The notes: generated from the letters alone by a model not told the origin. DNA of 64,000 bases from UBA2970 sp965221075 (GCA_965221075.1 OZ244865.1:1736001-1800000); one strand, 5' to 3'. Positions 8,615 to 17,725 are shown, counted from the first letter of the stretch. Program-made: numbers and translations.

Positions 8615-10072
8615 CTAGGACTTGTCCAGGTCGAGGACGCTCATCCAGGCCGACTCGTCCTTGACCACCTTGGCGATCCTGGTCGAGTGGGGGGCGGTCT
8701 CGATGGTGAAGGGGGCCACCGCGGCCTCCCGGGCCACGTTCCTGAACTGCTCGATCATGAAGTCCAGCGACTGCTTGGACTCGGTCTCGGTCGGCTCGAT
8801 CAGCATGGCCGCGTCGTACTCCTTGGCGAAGTGGACGCAGCCGGCGCCCACCAGGGTGGGGGGGTGCACCCCGAAGTCGATCAGCCGCTTGACGAAGTCG
8901 AAGGCGCTCAGGGAGAGGGAGCCGCCGCTGAGCAGGCACTCGTGCATGCAGGGCTGGTCGAAGACCGGGGCGAGCAGGTCGCCCAGCTTGGCCTGAAGGT
9001 AGTTGGCGTTGAGGACCGCGTGCTCCGAGGCGGTGCGCAGGCCCTCCCCCCCCAGGGTCGCCATGTAGCAGAGGGCCCTCAGGAGCACCTCGGTGTGCCC
9101 GTAGTGGACCCTCACCCTGCCCACCGAGTCGGGGCGGTCGTAGTCCGGGAAGGCCCTGCCCCCCTCGCTGCGGATCACCGGCACCGGCAGGTAGGGCTCC
9201 AGGAACGACTTGACCCCCACCGGCCCCGCGCCCGGACCGCCCCCGCCGTGGGGGGTGGAGAGGGTCTTGTGGGTGTTGATGTGGATAACGTCGAAGCCCA
9301 TGTCCCCGGGGCGGACCAGCCCCATCAGCGCGTTGAGGTTGGCCCCGTCGTAGTAGAGCAGGGAGCCGTTGCCGTGGAGCATGCCGGCGATGGCGACGAT
9401 GTTCCTCTCGAAGAGCCCCAGGGTGGAGGGGTTGGTGAGCATCAGGGCCGCCACCCGATCGCAGAGGGCCGACTCCATGGCCTCCAGGTCCATCAGGCCC
9501 TCGGAGGTGGTGGGCACGATGTGGCAGGTGTAGCCCACCATGGCGGCGCTGGCCGGGTTGGTGCCGTGGGCCGAGTCGGGGATCAGGATCCGGTCGCGGC
9601 GCTCCCCCAGCTTCTCGAAATGCCTGCGGATGGCCAGCAGTCCGGTGAACTCCCCGTGGGCGCCGGCGGCCGGCTGCAGGGTGACCGCGTCCATCCCGGT
9701 CAGCTCGGCGACGCAGTCCTGGATCTCGAGGAAGCTGTCCCACACGCCCTGCAGGGTCTCCTCGGGCTGGTGGGGATGGGCCTTGGCGAAGCCGTCCAGC
9801 TGCGCCAGCCGGTCGTTGCGCTTGGGATTGTACTTCATGGTGCACGACCCCAGGGGATAGGGGCCGCTGTCCACCCCGTAGGCCTGGCGGCTCAGGCTGG
9901 TGAAGTGGCGCACCACCTCGTTCTCCGAGAGCTCGGGCAGGCCCAGCGGCTCGTCGCGCAGGGCGTGCGGGCCGAAGCAGCGGGCTGCCTCGCCGGGATC
10001 GAATTCGTGGTCGATGATGCCGGCGCCGCTGACGCCGGGGCGGCTGATGTCGAAGAGTCCGGGGGCGAGCAT
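8615..10072 (-). CDS. gcvPB: Glycine dehydrogenase (decarboxylating) subunit 2
   Basis: C-terminal half of the two-chain P protein of the glycine cleavage system. This PLP enzyme decarboxylates glycine and loads the aminomethyl group on lipoyl-GcvH. It has 485 residues, the usual length for GcvPB. Recognisable blocks are SGPYPLGSCTMKYNPKRND near the N-terminus and the PLP-lysine motif INTHKTLSTPHGGGGPG. The gcvPA stop is 6 bases upstream, so the two subunits are co-expressed. GcvT, GcvH and Lpd are not in the window. Confidence 0.96.
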   Translation of the reverse strand: MLAPGLFDISRPGVSGAGIIDHEFDPGEAARCFGPHALRDEPLGLPELSENEVVRHFTSLSRQAYGVDSGPYPLGSCTMKYNPKRNDRLAQLDGFAKAHPHQPEETLQGVWDSFLEIQDCVAELTGMDAVTLQPAAGAHGEFTGLLAIRRHFEKLGERRDRILIPDSAHGTNPASAAMVGYTCHIVPTTSEGLMDLEAMESALCDRVAALMLTNPSTLGLFERNIVAIAGMLHGNGSLLYYDGANLNALMGLVRPGDMGFDVIHINTHKTLSTPHGGGGPGAGPVGVKSFLEPYLPVPVIRSEGGRAFPDYDRPDSVGRVRVHYGHTEVLLRALCYMATLGGEGLRTASEHAVLNANYLQAKLGDLLAPVFDQPCMHECLLSGGSLSLSAFDFVKRLIDFGVHPPTLVGAGCVHFAKEYDAAMLIEPTETESKQSLDFMIEQFRNVAREAAVAPFTIETAPHSTRIAKVVKDESAWMSVLDLDKS

Positions 10073-10078
10073 GGGGTG

Positions 10079-11473
10079 TCAGGCCAGGGAGTCCAGGACC
10101 TGGGAGAAGCTCTCGGCGTAGCCGTCGATGTCGGCGGCCGACTTGGTCTCGGTGGCCGCCACCAGCAGGCGGTGGGCTCCGTCCCCCTCCCATCCGGTGC
10201 AGTCGATGCCTCCGAAGATCCGGCGCCGCCGCAGGCCCCGGAGAAGATCCGGGACCGGGCAGGGCAGCTCCAGGAGGAACTCGTTGAAGAAGCTCCCGCT
10301 CCGGGCCAGGCGCACCCCCGGAAGGGAGGTGAGCCGCGACTCCAGCCGGTGGGCCTTGACCGCGTTGAGCTGGGCGATCCGCTCGAAGCCCCGCTCTCCC
10401 AGCAGGGCCAGGTGCACCGAGACCCTCAGGGCCAGCAGGGTCTGGTTGGAGCAGATGTGGCTGGTGGCCTTGTGCCGGGCCACATGCTGCTCGCGCTCCT
10501 CCTTGACCAGGGCGAAGGCCGGCTCCCCCTTCAGGTCGGTGCAGATCCCCACGATCCGTCCCGGCAGGTAGTCCTCGTACTCGGGGCGGGTGGCTATGGC
10601 TCCCAGGTAGGGGCCGCCGGCGTTGAGCTCCAGTCCCAGGGGCTGGGCCTCGCAGCAGACGAAGTCGGCCCCCTCGGCGCCCGGAGCGGGAAAGCATCCC
10701 GAGAGCAGGGGGTTCATGCTGACCAGGGCGAGGGCCCCGTTCTCCCGGGCGATCTCGCAGGCCGGGGCGATGTGCTCGATCACCCCGAAGCGGTTGGGGG
10801 TCTGGATCACGAGGGAGGCGAACTCCCCGCTCCCGAGCAGGGCCTCGGCCTGGTCCAGATCGATCTCCCCGCTACGGGGATCGGAGGGCAGGGAGACCAG
10901 CTCCACCGGCCCGTCCCCGAGCCTACGGCCCCCCAGGTAGGTGCGGAGCACCTCGAGGTACTGGGGCCACAGGCTGGAGGCGGCCAGGATCTTCCGCCTC
11001 TCCTTGACGCAGCAGGTCATCCAGGCGCATTCGGCCAGGGCGGTCGATCCGTCGTAGACCGAGCAGTTGACCGACGGCTGCCCCAGGATCCTGCCCATCA
11101 GCAGCTGGAAGTCGTAGAGCGCCCGCAGCACCCCCTGGCTCATCTCCGGCTGGTAGGGGGTGTAGGAGGTCAGGAACTCCCCCCGGCTGGCGATGGCCCG
11201 CACCGCCTCGGGGATGTAGTGCTGGTAGGCTCCGCCCCCCAGCCAGGAGCTGAAGGTCTCGGAGGTCTCGTTGCGCGAGGCCAGATCGAGCATCTTGCGG
11301 GACAGCTCCCACTCGCTGAGGGGCGGGGGAAGGTCCAGGGGCCTCTGGAGGCGCACCGAGGAGGGAACCGGCTCGAGAAGCTCCTCGACGGAGGCCACCC
11401 CGATCTCCTCGAGCATCTTCTCCCGGTCGTCCGGAGAATGGACGTTGTACCCGATCGGGGCGGCGTCGGACAT
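10079..11473 (-). CDS. gcvPA: Glycine dehydrogenase (decarboxylating) subunit 1
   Basis: N-terminal half of the split P protein, 464 residues, pairing with GcvPB to form the active decarboxylase. Typical sequence includes FLTSYTPYQPEMSQGVL, the VNCSVYDGSTALAECAWM block and, later, CSNQTLLALRVSVHLALLG. The start (MSDAAPIGYNVHSPDD) gives a normal GcvPA N-terminus. It lies 72 bases downstream of lpxB. That gap holds no convincing Shine-Dalgarno sequence or glycine-riboswitch architecture that I can see by eye. Many non-proteobacterial lineages have the split form; proteobacteria usually carry the fused GcvP. Confidence 0.96.
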   Translation of the reverse strand: MSDAAPIGYNVHSPDDREKMLEEIGVASVEELLEPVPSSVRLQRPLDLPPPLSEWELSRKMLDLASRNETSETFSSWLGGGAYQHYIPEAVRAIASRGEFLTSYTPYQPEMSQGVLRALYDFQLLMGRILGQPSVNCSVYDGSTALAECAWMTCCVKERRKILAASSLWPQYLEVLRTYLGGRRLGDGPVELVSLPSDPRSGEIDLDQAEALLGSGEFASLVIQTPNRFGVIEHIAPACEIARENGALALVSMNPLLSGCFPAPGAEGADFVCCEAQPLGLELNAGGPYLGAIATRPEYEDYLPGRIVGICTDLKGEPAFALVKEEREQHVARHKATSHICSNQTLLALRVSVHLALLGERGFERIAQLNAVKAHRLESRLTSLPGVRLARSGSFFNEFLLELPCPVPDLLRGLRRRRIFGGIDCTGWEGDGAHRLLVAATETKSAADIDGYAESFSQVLDSLA

Positions 11474-11545
11474 CGGCAGGAATATGAATCGGCTCCGGCC
11501 GGGAATGACAAGGGGAAATCAGGAGCGGGGGCCTCCGGGAGCCCG

Positions 11546-12700
11546 TCAGGAGTCCAGGGAGGCGAGGACCGCCTGCGCGGCCCGGCGCGAGGCGCCCGCC
11601 CCCCCCAGGGAGTCCGACAGCCGGGCGAGCCGCTCCTGGACCTGGCGGTGGCGCCGGGGCTCGAGCAGCTCCCTCGCCCTTGCGGCCATGGCCTCGGGGG
11701 TGGCCCGGTCCTGGATCAGCTCCGGGTAGACCGGCTCGCCGGCAAGGATGTTGGGCATGGCGATGTAGGGGACCCGCACGATGCGCCTGGCCACCTGGTG
11801 CTCCAGCCAGGAGAGGCGGTAGACGACCACCGCCGGAACGCCCAGCCAGGCGCACTCCCGGACCACGGTCCCCGAGCAGGCCAGCGCCACGCTGGAGCCG
11901 CGGAGAGCCTGGGCGGCCCCGCCGAAGAGGATCTCCACGTCGCGGGGGATCGCCTCCCGGCGCCCCTCCAGCAGCTCCTCCCGGGGCGTGGCGAGCGCCG
12001 CCCGGCAGGGTCCCTGCTCCCGCAGGAGCGCCAGCGCCCGGAGCATCGGGGGCAGGTGGCGCTCTATCTCCCGGGGGCGGCTTCCCGGGAGCAGGGCGAT
12101 GCGGGGCGGGCTCTCCAGGGGCCGGGGGACGGCCGCGCGCAGGGGGCCCAGGGACTCGGCCAGGGGATCGCCCACGTAGTCGACGGCCAGGGCGGGGTGC
12201 CGCCGGGCGTACCACTCCCTCTCGAAGGGGAGGATGCTGATCAGCCGGTCCACATGGGCCTCCAGGATCCGGGCCCGCCCCGGCCTCGAGGCCCAGACCT
12301 GGGGGGGCACGTAGTAGAGGATGCGGGGATCCCAGTTGAGGAACTCCCCCCTCCGGCGGCCGGTCCGGAGGGCCCGGGCCAGGCGCAGGTTGAAGCCGCC
12401 GTAGTCCACCAGGACCACCGCGTCGGGGGTCCGCCGGGCCGCCTCCCGGAGCGTGCGCCGGAAGATCCCCCGCAGCCGGGGCAGCCGGCGGAGGGCGTCG
12501 AGGTGCCCGAAGATCGCCAGCCGGGTCGTGTCCTCCAGCAGCTCCACCCCGGCGGCGGCCATCCGGGGGCCGCCCAGGCCGAAGAACTCCGTACGCAGCC
12601 GGCCGGGAGGGGCGAGCGCCTTCGCCTGCTCCACCATCCGGGCCGCCAGGCCGTCCCCGCTGGGCTCGCCCGCCACCACCATGATCCTCCGGCGCTGCAT
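11546..12700 (-). CDS. lpxB: Lipid-A-disaccharide synthase
   Basis: Peripheral membrane glycosyltransferase (GT19) that condenses UDP-2,3-diacylglucosamine with lipid X in lipid A biosynthesis. It has 384 residues, normal for the family. Motifs: VVAGEPSGDGLAARMV at the N-terminus, FFGLGGPRMAAAGVEL, FNLRLARAL, LYYVPPQVWASRPGR, LLPGSRPREIERHLPPM, and the C-terminal nucleotide-binding part with ACSGTVVRECAWLGVPAVVVYR. It implies an LPS-type outer membrane. It is divergent from the fusion gene at 12832 and first in the run leading into gcvPA-gcvPB. Confidence 0.96.
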   Translation of the reverse strand: MQRRRIMVVAGEPSGDGLAARMVEQAKALAPPGRLRTEFFGLGGPRMAAAGVELLEDTTRLAIFGHLDALRRLPRLRGIFRRTLREAARRTPDAVVLVDYGGFNLRLARALRTGRRRGEFLNWDPRILYYVPPQVWASRPGRARILEAHVDRLISILPFEREWYARRHPALAVDYVGDPLAESLGPLRAAVPRPLESPPRIALLPGSRPREIERHLPPMLRALALLREQGPCRAALATPREELLEGRREAIPRDVEILFGGAAQALRGSSVALACSGTVVRECAWLGVPAVVVYRLSWLEHQVARRIVRVPYIAMPNILAGEPVYPELIQDRATPEAMAARARELLEPRRHRQVQERLARLSDSLGGAGASRRAAQAVLASLDS

Positions 12701-12831
12701 GCCTTCCCTCCGGGCCGCCAGGGGGCGGCCGCCCCCCGGCTTCCGCCGGGCGAGGAGCCGGATTGGAGGCTTTCCGGATCCGGGTCAAGATCAATCTGGA
12801 AGAGGCGCGGCATCCGGTCCAGGATCCGTCC

Positions 12832-14496
12832 ATGGGCAGGGGCATCCACCGCAGGCTGGCGACGGGGGCCGGGGCGGTCTGCCTCTCGGCCGCCCTGCTC
12901 TGGTGGGTGTTCGGCCGCGTCGATCCGGACCAGTTCCGCCAGGCCTTCGCCGACGCCCGTCCGGAGCGGCTGGCTCTGGCCTTCCTGCTTACCGGGACCA
13001 GCTTCCTGTTCGCCGCCTGGCGCTGGCACCTGATGCTCCGCATCTCGGGCAACGCGGTGCATCCGGCGGCCACCCTCAGGGGAGTGCTCCTGGGCCATGC
13101 CGCCCACCAGTTCCTGTTCGGCGCCGCCGGGGGGGACTGGGCCAAGTCCGCCCTCTACGCGCGCCGCTACGGCCTGCGCACGTCCTCGGTGTGGGCCTCC
13201 GCCCCGCTGGACCGCCTGGCGGCCCTGGCCGGGGCCGTCTCCTTCGGCCTGCTGATGGTCCTGCTGGGAGCGGCGGCCGGCGGCTTCCATCCCGGGGTCG
13301 CCTCGCAGCTGGCCCTGCCCCTGGGCTGGTTCCTGGCGGTCCTGGCGCTGGTTCCGGCGGGCCTGCTGCTCTTCCGCCGCTGGGAGCGGCGCCCGGCCTC
13401 CCGGCTCCACGCCTTCGCGGCCACGCTGCTGCAGGGGGGGCGCGTCCTGCTCCGGGACCGGAGGATTATGGCCAAGGCGCTCCTGGGCGCCTTCTGCGTC
13501 CACGCCTGCCTGGGGCTCTCCATGGCCCTCTGCCTGTCGGCGGTGGCCGGCGAGGGGATCCGCTGGCCGGCCCTGATGTGGATCTTCCCGGTGATCTCCC
13601 TGGTGGCCGGCCTGCCGGTGGCGGCGGGGGGCGCGGGCCTGCGCGAGGGCTCGGCGCTGCTGCTTCTGGGCCTCTACGGGATCCCCGCCGCCGAGGCGGT
13701 GGCCGCGGCCCTCTGCCTGTGGGGGATCCAGATCCTGTGGTGCCTGCTGGGGCTGTGGATCTGGTGGCTGGGCGGGAGGGGGGCCCGCCCGGGTCCCCCT
13801 CCCCGCACCGTCTCGGCGGTGATCCCCACCTGGAACGAGCAGGAGGCCCTGGGCGCCACCCTGGACGCGCTCGGGAGGATACCCGAGGTGTCCGAGGTCC
13901 TGGTGGCCGACGGGGGCAGCTCCGACGCCACCCTGGCCATCGCCCGGGAGCGTGGATGCCGGGTCCTCCTCTCCCGCCGGGGTCGGGGCGTCCAGATGCG
14001 GGAGGCGGCGCGCCACGCCTCCGGGGACGTGGTCTGGCTCCTTCACGCCGACACGGTTCCCTCTCCCGCCTGCGGCCGGGCCATGCTCGCCGCCTTCCGG
14101 GACCGGCGGGTGGTAGGCGGGGGCTTCTGGAAGTCCTTCGACCGCCCCTCCGCCTGGATGGCCGGCTCCCGCTTCCGCTGCCTGCTCCGCATGCTCTGGG
14201 GGCGCCGCGCGCTGGGCGACCAGGGCCTCTTCGTGCTTCGCAGCGTGCTCGAGCGGGTGGGAGGGGTGCCCGCCCTTCCCCTGATGGAGGAGTTCGAGCT
14301 GTGCCGCCGGATGCGCCGGGAGGGGCGGCTGGCCCTGGCCGACGCCGAGGTGGTCGCCTCGGCGCGCAGGTTCCGGGAGCATGGGGTCCTGCGCGTCTAC
14401 CTGCTGATGGGGATCGTGATGCTGCGCTACCGCCTGGGCACGCCGATCCCCCGGCTGGCCGAGATCTACTCCGCCTGCCGGGAGGGCCGCCGATGA
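12832..14496 (+). CDS. Fusion of a flippase-like (lysylphosphatidylglycerol-synthase TM family) membrane domain and a family 2 glycosyltransferase
   Basis: About 554 residues in two parts. Residues 1-320 are multi-spanning membrane protein with the hallmarks of the UPF0104/LPG_synthase_TM (AglD-like) family: WRWHLMLRISG, GGDWAKSALYARRYG, SAPLDRLAAL and the glycine-rich AAGGAGLREGSALLLLGLYG. Residues about 326-550 are a cytoplasmic GT-A glycosyltransferase (VIPTWNEQEALGATLD, VADGGSSDATLAIA, WLLHADT), close in type to the short GT2 proteins grouped as TIGR04283. It probably transfers sugar to a lipid carrier and may help translocate it; the substrate is unknown. An ATG start is used; a TTG at 12763 with GAGGAG upstream would add 23 residues. 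The stop overlaps panB (ATGA). Confidence 0.85.
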   Translation: MGRGIHRRLATGAGAVCLSAALLWWVFGRVDPDQFRQAFADARPERLALAFLLTGTSFLFAAWRWHLMLRISGNAVHPAATLRGVLLGHAAHQFLFGAAGGDWAKSALYARRYGLRTSSVWASAPLDRLAALAGAVSFGLLMVLLGAAAGGFHPGVASQLALPLGWFLAVLALVPAGLLLFRRWERRPASRLHAFAATLLQGGRVLLRDRRIMAKALLGAFCVHACLGLSMALCLSAVAGEGIRWPALMWIFPVISLVAGLPVAAGGAGLREGSALLLLGLYGIPAAEAVAAALCLWGIQILWCLLGLWIWWLGGRGARPGPPPRTVSAVIPTWNEQEALGATLDALGRIPEVSEVLVADGGSSDATLAIARERGCRVLLSRRGRGVQMREAARHASGDVVWLLHADTVPSPACGRAMLAAFRDRRVVGGGFWKSFDRPSAWMAGSRFRCLLRMLWGRRALGDQGLFVLRSVLERVGGVPALPLMEEFELCRRMRREGRLALADAEVVASARRFREHGVLRVYLLMGIVMLRYRLGTPIPRLAEIYSACREGRR

Positions 14497-15272
14497 GCCG
14501 GGATCCCGCCAGGAGGAAGGCGACCCCCGACTCGCTCCGCGCCCTCAAGGGGCGGGAGCGCCTGCCGGTGCTCACCGCCTACGACTACCCCATGGCCCGT
14601 TTGCTGGACGAGCTGGGGATGCCGATGATCCTGGTGGGCGACTCGCTGGGGATGGTGGTGCTGGGCTACCCGGACACCACCCGGGTCACCATGGAGGAGA
14701 TGGAGCACCACGTCCGGGCGGTGGCCCGGGCCGGGCCCTCGGCCCTGATCCTGGCCGACCTGCCCTTCGGCAGCTGCGATACCCCCGGCCTGGCCCGGGC
14801 CAACGCGCGCCGCCTGGTCGAGGCCGGGGCGGACGCCCTCAAGGCGGAGGGGGTGACCGGCAGGGAGCGGGCCCTGGAGGCCATCCTCGCCGAGGGCATC
14901 CCCCTGGCGGGGCACCTGGGGATGCTCCCCCAGCGCATCGCCCAGGAGGGGCGCTACCGGATCAAGGGCCGCGGCCCCGAGGAGGCCGGGCGGATCCTGG
15001 AGGAGGCCCGCTGGCTGGACCGACGGGGGGTCTTCGGCATGGTCCTGGAGCTGGTGGAGCCTTCGCTGGCGGCCCGGATCACCGCGGAGGTGGGGGCCCT
15101 GACCATCGGGATCGGCTCGGGACCCGGCTGCGACGGCCAGGTCCTGGTCGTCCACGATCTGGTGGGGGCCTTCCCCTGGTTCACCCCCGGCTTCGTCAGG
15201 CCCCGGATCCAGGTGGCCCGGCTGATCGGCCAGGCGGTGCGCGAGTGGCAGGAGGAGGTGAGGGGAGCGTGA
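14493..15272 (+). CDS. panB: 3-methyl-2-oxobutanoate hydroxymethyltransferase
   Basis: First committed enzyme of pantothenate synthesis; it transfers a hydroxymethyl group from methylene-THF to 2-oxoisovalerate. 259 residues. Motifs: LTAYDYPMARLLDELG, ILVGDSLGMVVLGY (metal-binding Asp), LILADLPFGS (second Asp), ADALKAEG (Glu), GHLGMLPQ, and the C-terminal IGIGSGPGCDGQVLVVHDL. The ATG overlaps the stop of the upstream fusion gene and the stop overlaps moaC (GTGA), so three genes are translationally coupled. With coaX at 59178 the window holds two CoA-pathway steps, though panC and panD are not here. Confidence 0.96.
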   Translation: MSRDPARRKATPDSLRALKGRERLPVLTAYDYPMARLLDELGMPMILVGDSLGMVVLGYPDTTRVTMEEMEHHVRAVARAGPSALILADLPFGSCDTPGLARANARRLVEAGADALKAEGVTGRERALEAILAEGIPLAGHLGMLPQRIAQEGRYRIKGRGPEEAGRILEEARWLDRRGVFGMVLELVEPSLAARITAEVGALTIGIGSGPGCDGQVLVVHDLVGAFPWFTPGFVRPRIQVARLIGQAVREWQEEVRGA

Positions 15273-15754
15273 GCGCGGCCGGATCGGGAGGACTCACCCA
15301 CCTCGGCGCCCGGGGCGAGGCCTCGATGGTGGACGTCTCGGGCAAGCCTCCCTGCCGCCGCTCCGCCACCGCCTCCGGGATCTTCCGCCTTGCTCCGGCC
15401 ACCCTGGACCGGATCGAGGCCGGCAGCATGGCCAAGGGCGACGTGTGGGCCGCCGCCCGCCTGGCGGGAATCATGGCGGCCAAGCGGACCGGAGAGCTGC
15501 TGCCCCTGGCCCACACTCTTCCCCTCTCGCACGCCGAGGTCTCCTTCCGGATCCTGCCCTCCCGTGACGCGATCGAGATCACCGCCTCGGCGGCGGTGGT
15601 CTCCTCCACCGGGGTGGAGATGGAGGCGCTGGCCGCGGTGAGCGTGGCGGCCCTGACCCTCTACGACATGTGCAAGGCCGTGGACAAGTCCCTCTCGATC
15701 GGTAGCATCCGCCTGGTCCGGAAGGAGAAGCGGCCGCTCGAGGCTCCCCGGTGA
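15269..15754 (+). CDS. moaC: Cyclic pyranopterin monophosphate synthase
   Basis: Molybdenum-cofactor enzyme that converts the MoaA product into cyclic pyranopterin monophosphate. 161 residues from a GTG that overlaps the panB stop and follows a strong GGAGG (about 15251-15259). Family blocks: THLGARGEASMVDVSGK at the N-terminus, MAKGDVWAAARLAGIMAAKR, LLPLAHTLPLSHAEVSF with the catalytic His, and TLYDMCKAVDKS with the catalytic Lys. An in-frame ATG at 15245 inside panB would add eight Gly/Glu-rich residues and is not needed. Confidence 0.95.
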   Translation: MSAAGSGGLTHLGARGEASMVDVSGKPPCRRSATASGIFRLAPATLDRIEAGSMAKGDVWAAARLAGIMAAKRTGELLPLAHTLPLSHAEVSFRILPSRDAIEITASAAVVSSTGVEMEALAAVSVAALTLYDMCKAVDKSLSIGSIRLVRKEKRPLEAPR

Positions 15755-15827
15755 CCGCTCCGGCCCCTCCGGCGCCCCCCGCCGGGGCCGCGGGGAGGAG
15801 GGAGCTCCGGCCGCCAGCAGCAACGCC

Positions 15828-16310
15828 ATGGAGATAAGGGTAGGGATCGTGACCGTCTCGGACCGCGCCGCCGCGGGCGAGTACCCGGACCGGGGCGGGC
15901 CCGCCCTGCGGGAGGCCGTCGGGGGATACGGGTGGAAGGTGGCCGAGGAGTCCCTGGTGGGGGACGAGAAGGAGGGGATCCAGAGGGCGGTGGCCCGGGC
16001 CGTCCGCCGGGGGTGCCACCTGGTGCTCACCACCGGGGGAACCGGGGTGTCGCGGCGCGACGTGACTCCCGAGGCGGTCCGGGAGATGGCCCAGCGGGAG
16101 CTCCCCGGATTCGGGGAGGCGATGCGGATGGAGTCGATGCGCACCACCCCCAACGCCATCCTCTCGCGCGGCCTGGCGGCCAGCGTGGACCGGGCCCTGG
16201 TGGTCTGCCTGCCGGGCAAGCCCGCCGGGGCGGTGGAGTGCCTGGGCTTCGTCCGGGGCGCCATCCCCCACTGCGTCGAGGTGCTCCAGGAGATCCCCGC
16301 CTCCTGCTGA
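15828..16310 (+). CDS. Molybdenum cofactor biosynthesis protein of the MoaB/Mog family
   Basis: 160-residue cytosolic protein of the MoaB/MogA fold, which adenylates molybdopterin before molybdenum insertion. Evidence: VGIVTVSDRAAAGEYPDRGG at the N-terminus, the signature LVLTTGGTGVSRRDVTPEA, and LPGKPAGAVECLGFV near the C-terminus. It follows moaC after 73 bases on the same strand, which supports a Moco role. MoaB and Mog cannot be told apart with confidence here. moaA, moaE and moeA are not in the window. Confidence 0.93.
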   Translation: MEIRVGIVTVSDRAAAGEYPDRGGPALREAVGGYGWKVAEESLVGDEKEGIQRAVARAVRRGCHLVLTTGGTGVSRRDVTPEAVREMAQRELPGFGEAMRMESMRTTPNAILSRGLAASVDRALVVCLPGKPAGAVECLGFVRGAIPHCVEVLQEIPASC

Positions 16311-16348
16311 CCGGCTCCATGGGCAGCGATCGCCAGGAGGGAGCCCTG

Positions 16349-17725
16349 ATGGGGAAGGTGGCCTCGCTGTGCAAGCGGCGCGGCTTCATCTTCCCCTCCT
16401 CGGAGATCTACGGGGGCGTCAACGGCTTCTGGGACTACGGCCCCCTGGGCGCCGAGCTGAAGCGCAACGTCAAGGACCTGTGGTGGTCGAGCATGACCCG
16501 GGAGCGGGACGACGTGGTGGGGCTGGACGCCTCGATCATCATGCATCCCAGGGTCTGGGAGGCCAGCGGGCACGCCGGCACCTTCAGCGATCCGATGGTC
16601 GACTGCCGCAAGTGCAGGGGGCGCTTCCGGGCCGACCAGCTGGAGGAGGAGCGCTGCCTGGAGAGGCCCTCCCGCTCCGTGGCCGAATGCCCCGAGCCCC
16701 GGACCGAGCCCCGCGCCTTCAACCTGATGTTCCGGACCTGGCTGGGGCCGGTGCAGTCCGAGGAGAACGAGGCCTACCTGCGGCCCGAGACGGCGCAGGC
16801 CATCTTCGCCCAGTTCCGCAACGTGCTGGACGTCTCCCGCCGCAAGCTCCCCTTCGGCATCTGCCAGATCGGCAAGGCCTTCCGCAACGAGATCAATCCC
16901 CGCAACTACACCTTCCGCTCCCGGGAGTTCGAGCAGATGGAGCTGGAGTACTTCGTCCCTCCCGACGGGCACGGGGAGGAGCCGGAGAGGGGATGGAGGG
17001 AGTGGCTGGAGTACTGGGTGGAGCAGCGGACGGCCTGGTACCAGGCCATCGGCCTTCCGGCCTCGGCGCTGCGGCGCCACGAGCAGACTCCGGACGAGCT
17101 GGCCCACTACGCCCTGGCCACGGTGGACATCCTCTACCGCTTCCCCTTCGGCTGGCAGGAGCTGGAGGGGGTGGCGGCCCGGGGGGACCACGACCTGTCC
17201 CGCCACCAGGAGCACAGCGGCAAGCCGCTGGAGTACTTCGATCCCCGCACCCGCACCCGCTTCCTCCCGCACGTGATCGAGCCCAGCGCCGGAGTGGACC
17301 GCCTGATCCTGGCCCTCCTGTGCCAGGCCTACGCCGAGGAGGAGATCCCCAGCGCCAGGGGGACGCCCGAGAAGCGGACGGTGATGAGGCTCCATCCCCG
17401 CGTCGCCCCGGTCAAGGCGGGGATCTTCCCCCTGCAGAAGAACCGCCCCCGCCTGGTGGAGGCGGCCCGCGGGATCCACGAGTCCCTCCGCAGGCGCCAC
17501 TGCGTCCAGTACGACGAGGCCGGCTCGATCGGCAAGCGCTACGCCCGTCAGGACGAGGCCGGCACCCCCTTCGGGATCACCGTGGACTTCGACACCGTGG
17601 GAGAGGGGGAGAACGCCGGGCTGAGGGACACCGTGACCCTGCGGGAGCGCGACACCACCCGCCAGGTCCGCGTCGGGATCGGCCAGGTCGGGGCATGGCT
17701 CGAGGAGCGGCTGGGAGGAGGGTAG
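16349..17725 (+). CDS. glyS: Glycyl-tRNA synthetase, single-chain (alpha-dimer) type
   Basis: Class II aminoacyl-tRNA synthetase charging tRNA-Gly. At 458 residues it is the eukaryote/archaeal-like homodimeric type, not the GlyQ/GlyS tetramer. It begins MGKVASLCKRRGFIFPSSEI. It has IYGGVNGFWDYGPLGAELK, motif 2 around AFRNEINPRNYTFRSREFEQ and motif 3 in PSAGVDRLILALL. The C-terminal anticodon-binding part includes RVAPVKAGIFPL and DFDTVGEGENAGLRDTVTLR. The start is set at 16349 because AGGAGG lies 8 bases upstream; an in-frame ATG at 16319 would add ten residues without such a site. Confidence 0.95.
   Translation: MGKVASLCKRRGFIFPSSEIYGGVNGFWDYGPLGAELKRNVKDLWWSSMTRERDDVVGLDASIIMHPRVWEASGHAGTFSDPMVDCRKCRGRFRADQLEEERCLERPSRSVAECPEPRTEPRAFNLMFRTWLGPVQSEENEAYLRPETAQAIFAQFRNVLDVSRRKLPFGICQIGKAFRNEINPRNYTFRSREFEQMELEYFVPPDGHGEEPERGWREWLEYWVEQRTAWYQAIGLPASALRRHEQTPDELAHYALATVDILYRFPFGWQELEGVAARGDHDLSRHQEHSGKPLEYFDPRTRTRFLPHVIEPSAGVDRLILALLCQAYAEEEIPSARGTPEKRTVMRLHPRVAPVKAGIFPLQKNRPRLVEAARGIHESLRRRHCVQYDEAGSIGKRYARQDEAGTPFGITVDFDTVGEGENAGLRDTVTLRERDTTRQVRVGIGQVGAWLEERLGGG

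Noticed and set aside
11481..11511. Minus-strand TTGTCA and CATATT before gcvPA as a promoter
   Set aside because: The spacing is 19 bases and the start point would fall at the ATG itself; too weak to list.
8510..13033. A 1507-codon open frame on the plus strand opposite gcvPB, gcvPA and lpxB
   Set aside because: It lies antisense to three well-recognised genes; its product is low-complexity Gly/Gln/Val/Asp/Arg-rich text with no domain. Long antisense frames arise from strong GC bias at third codon positions.
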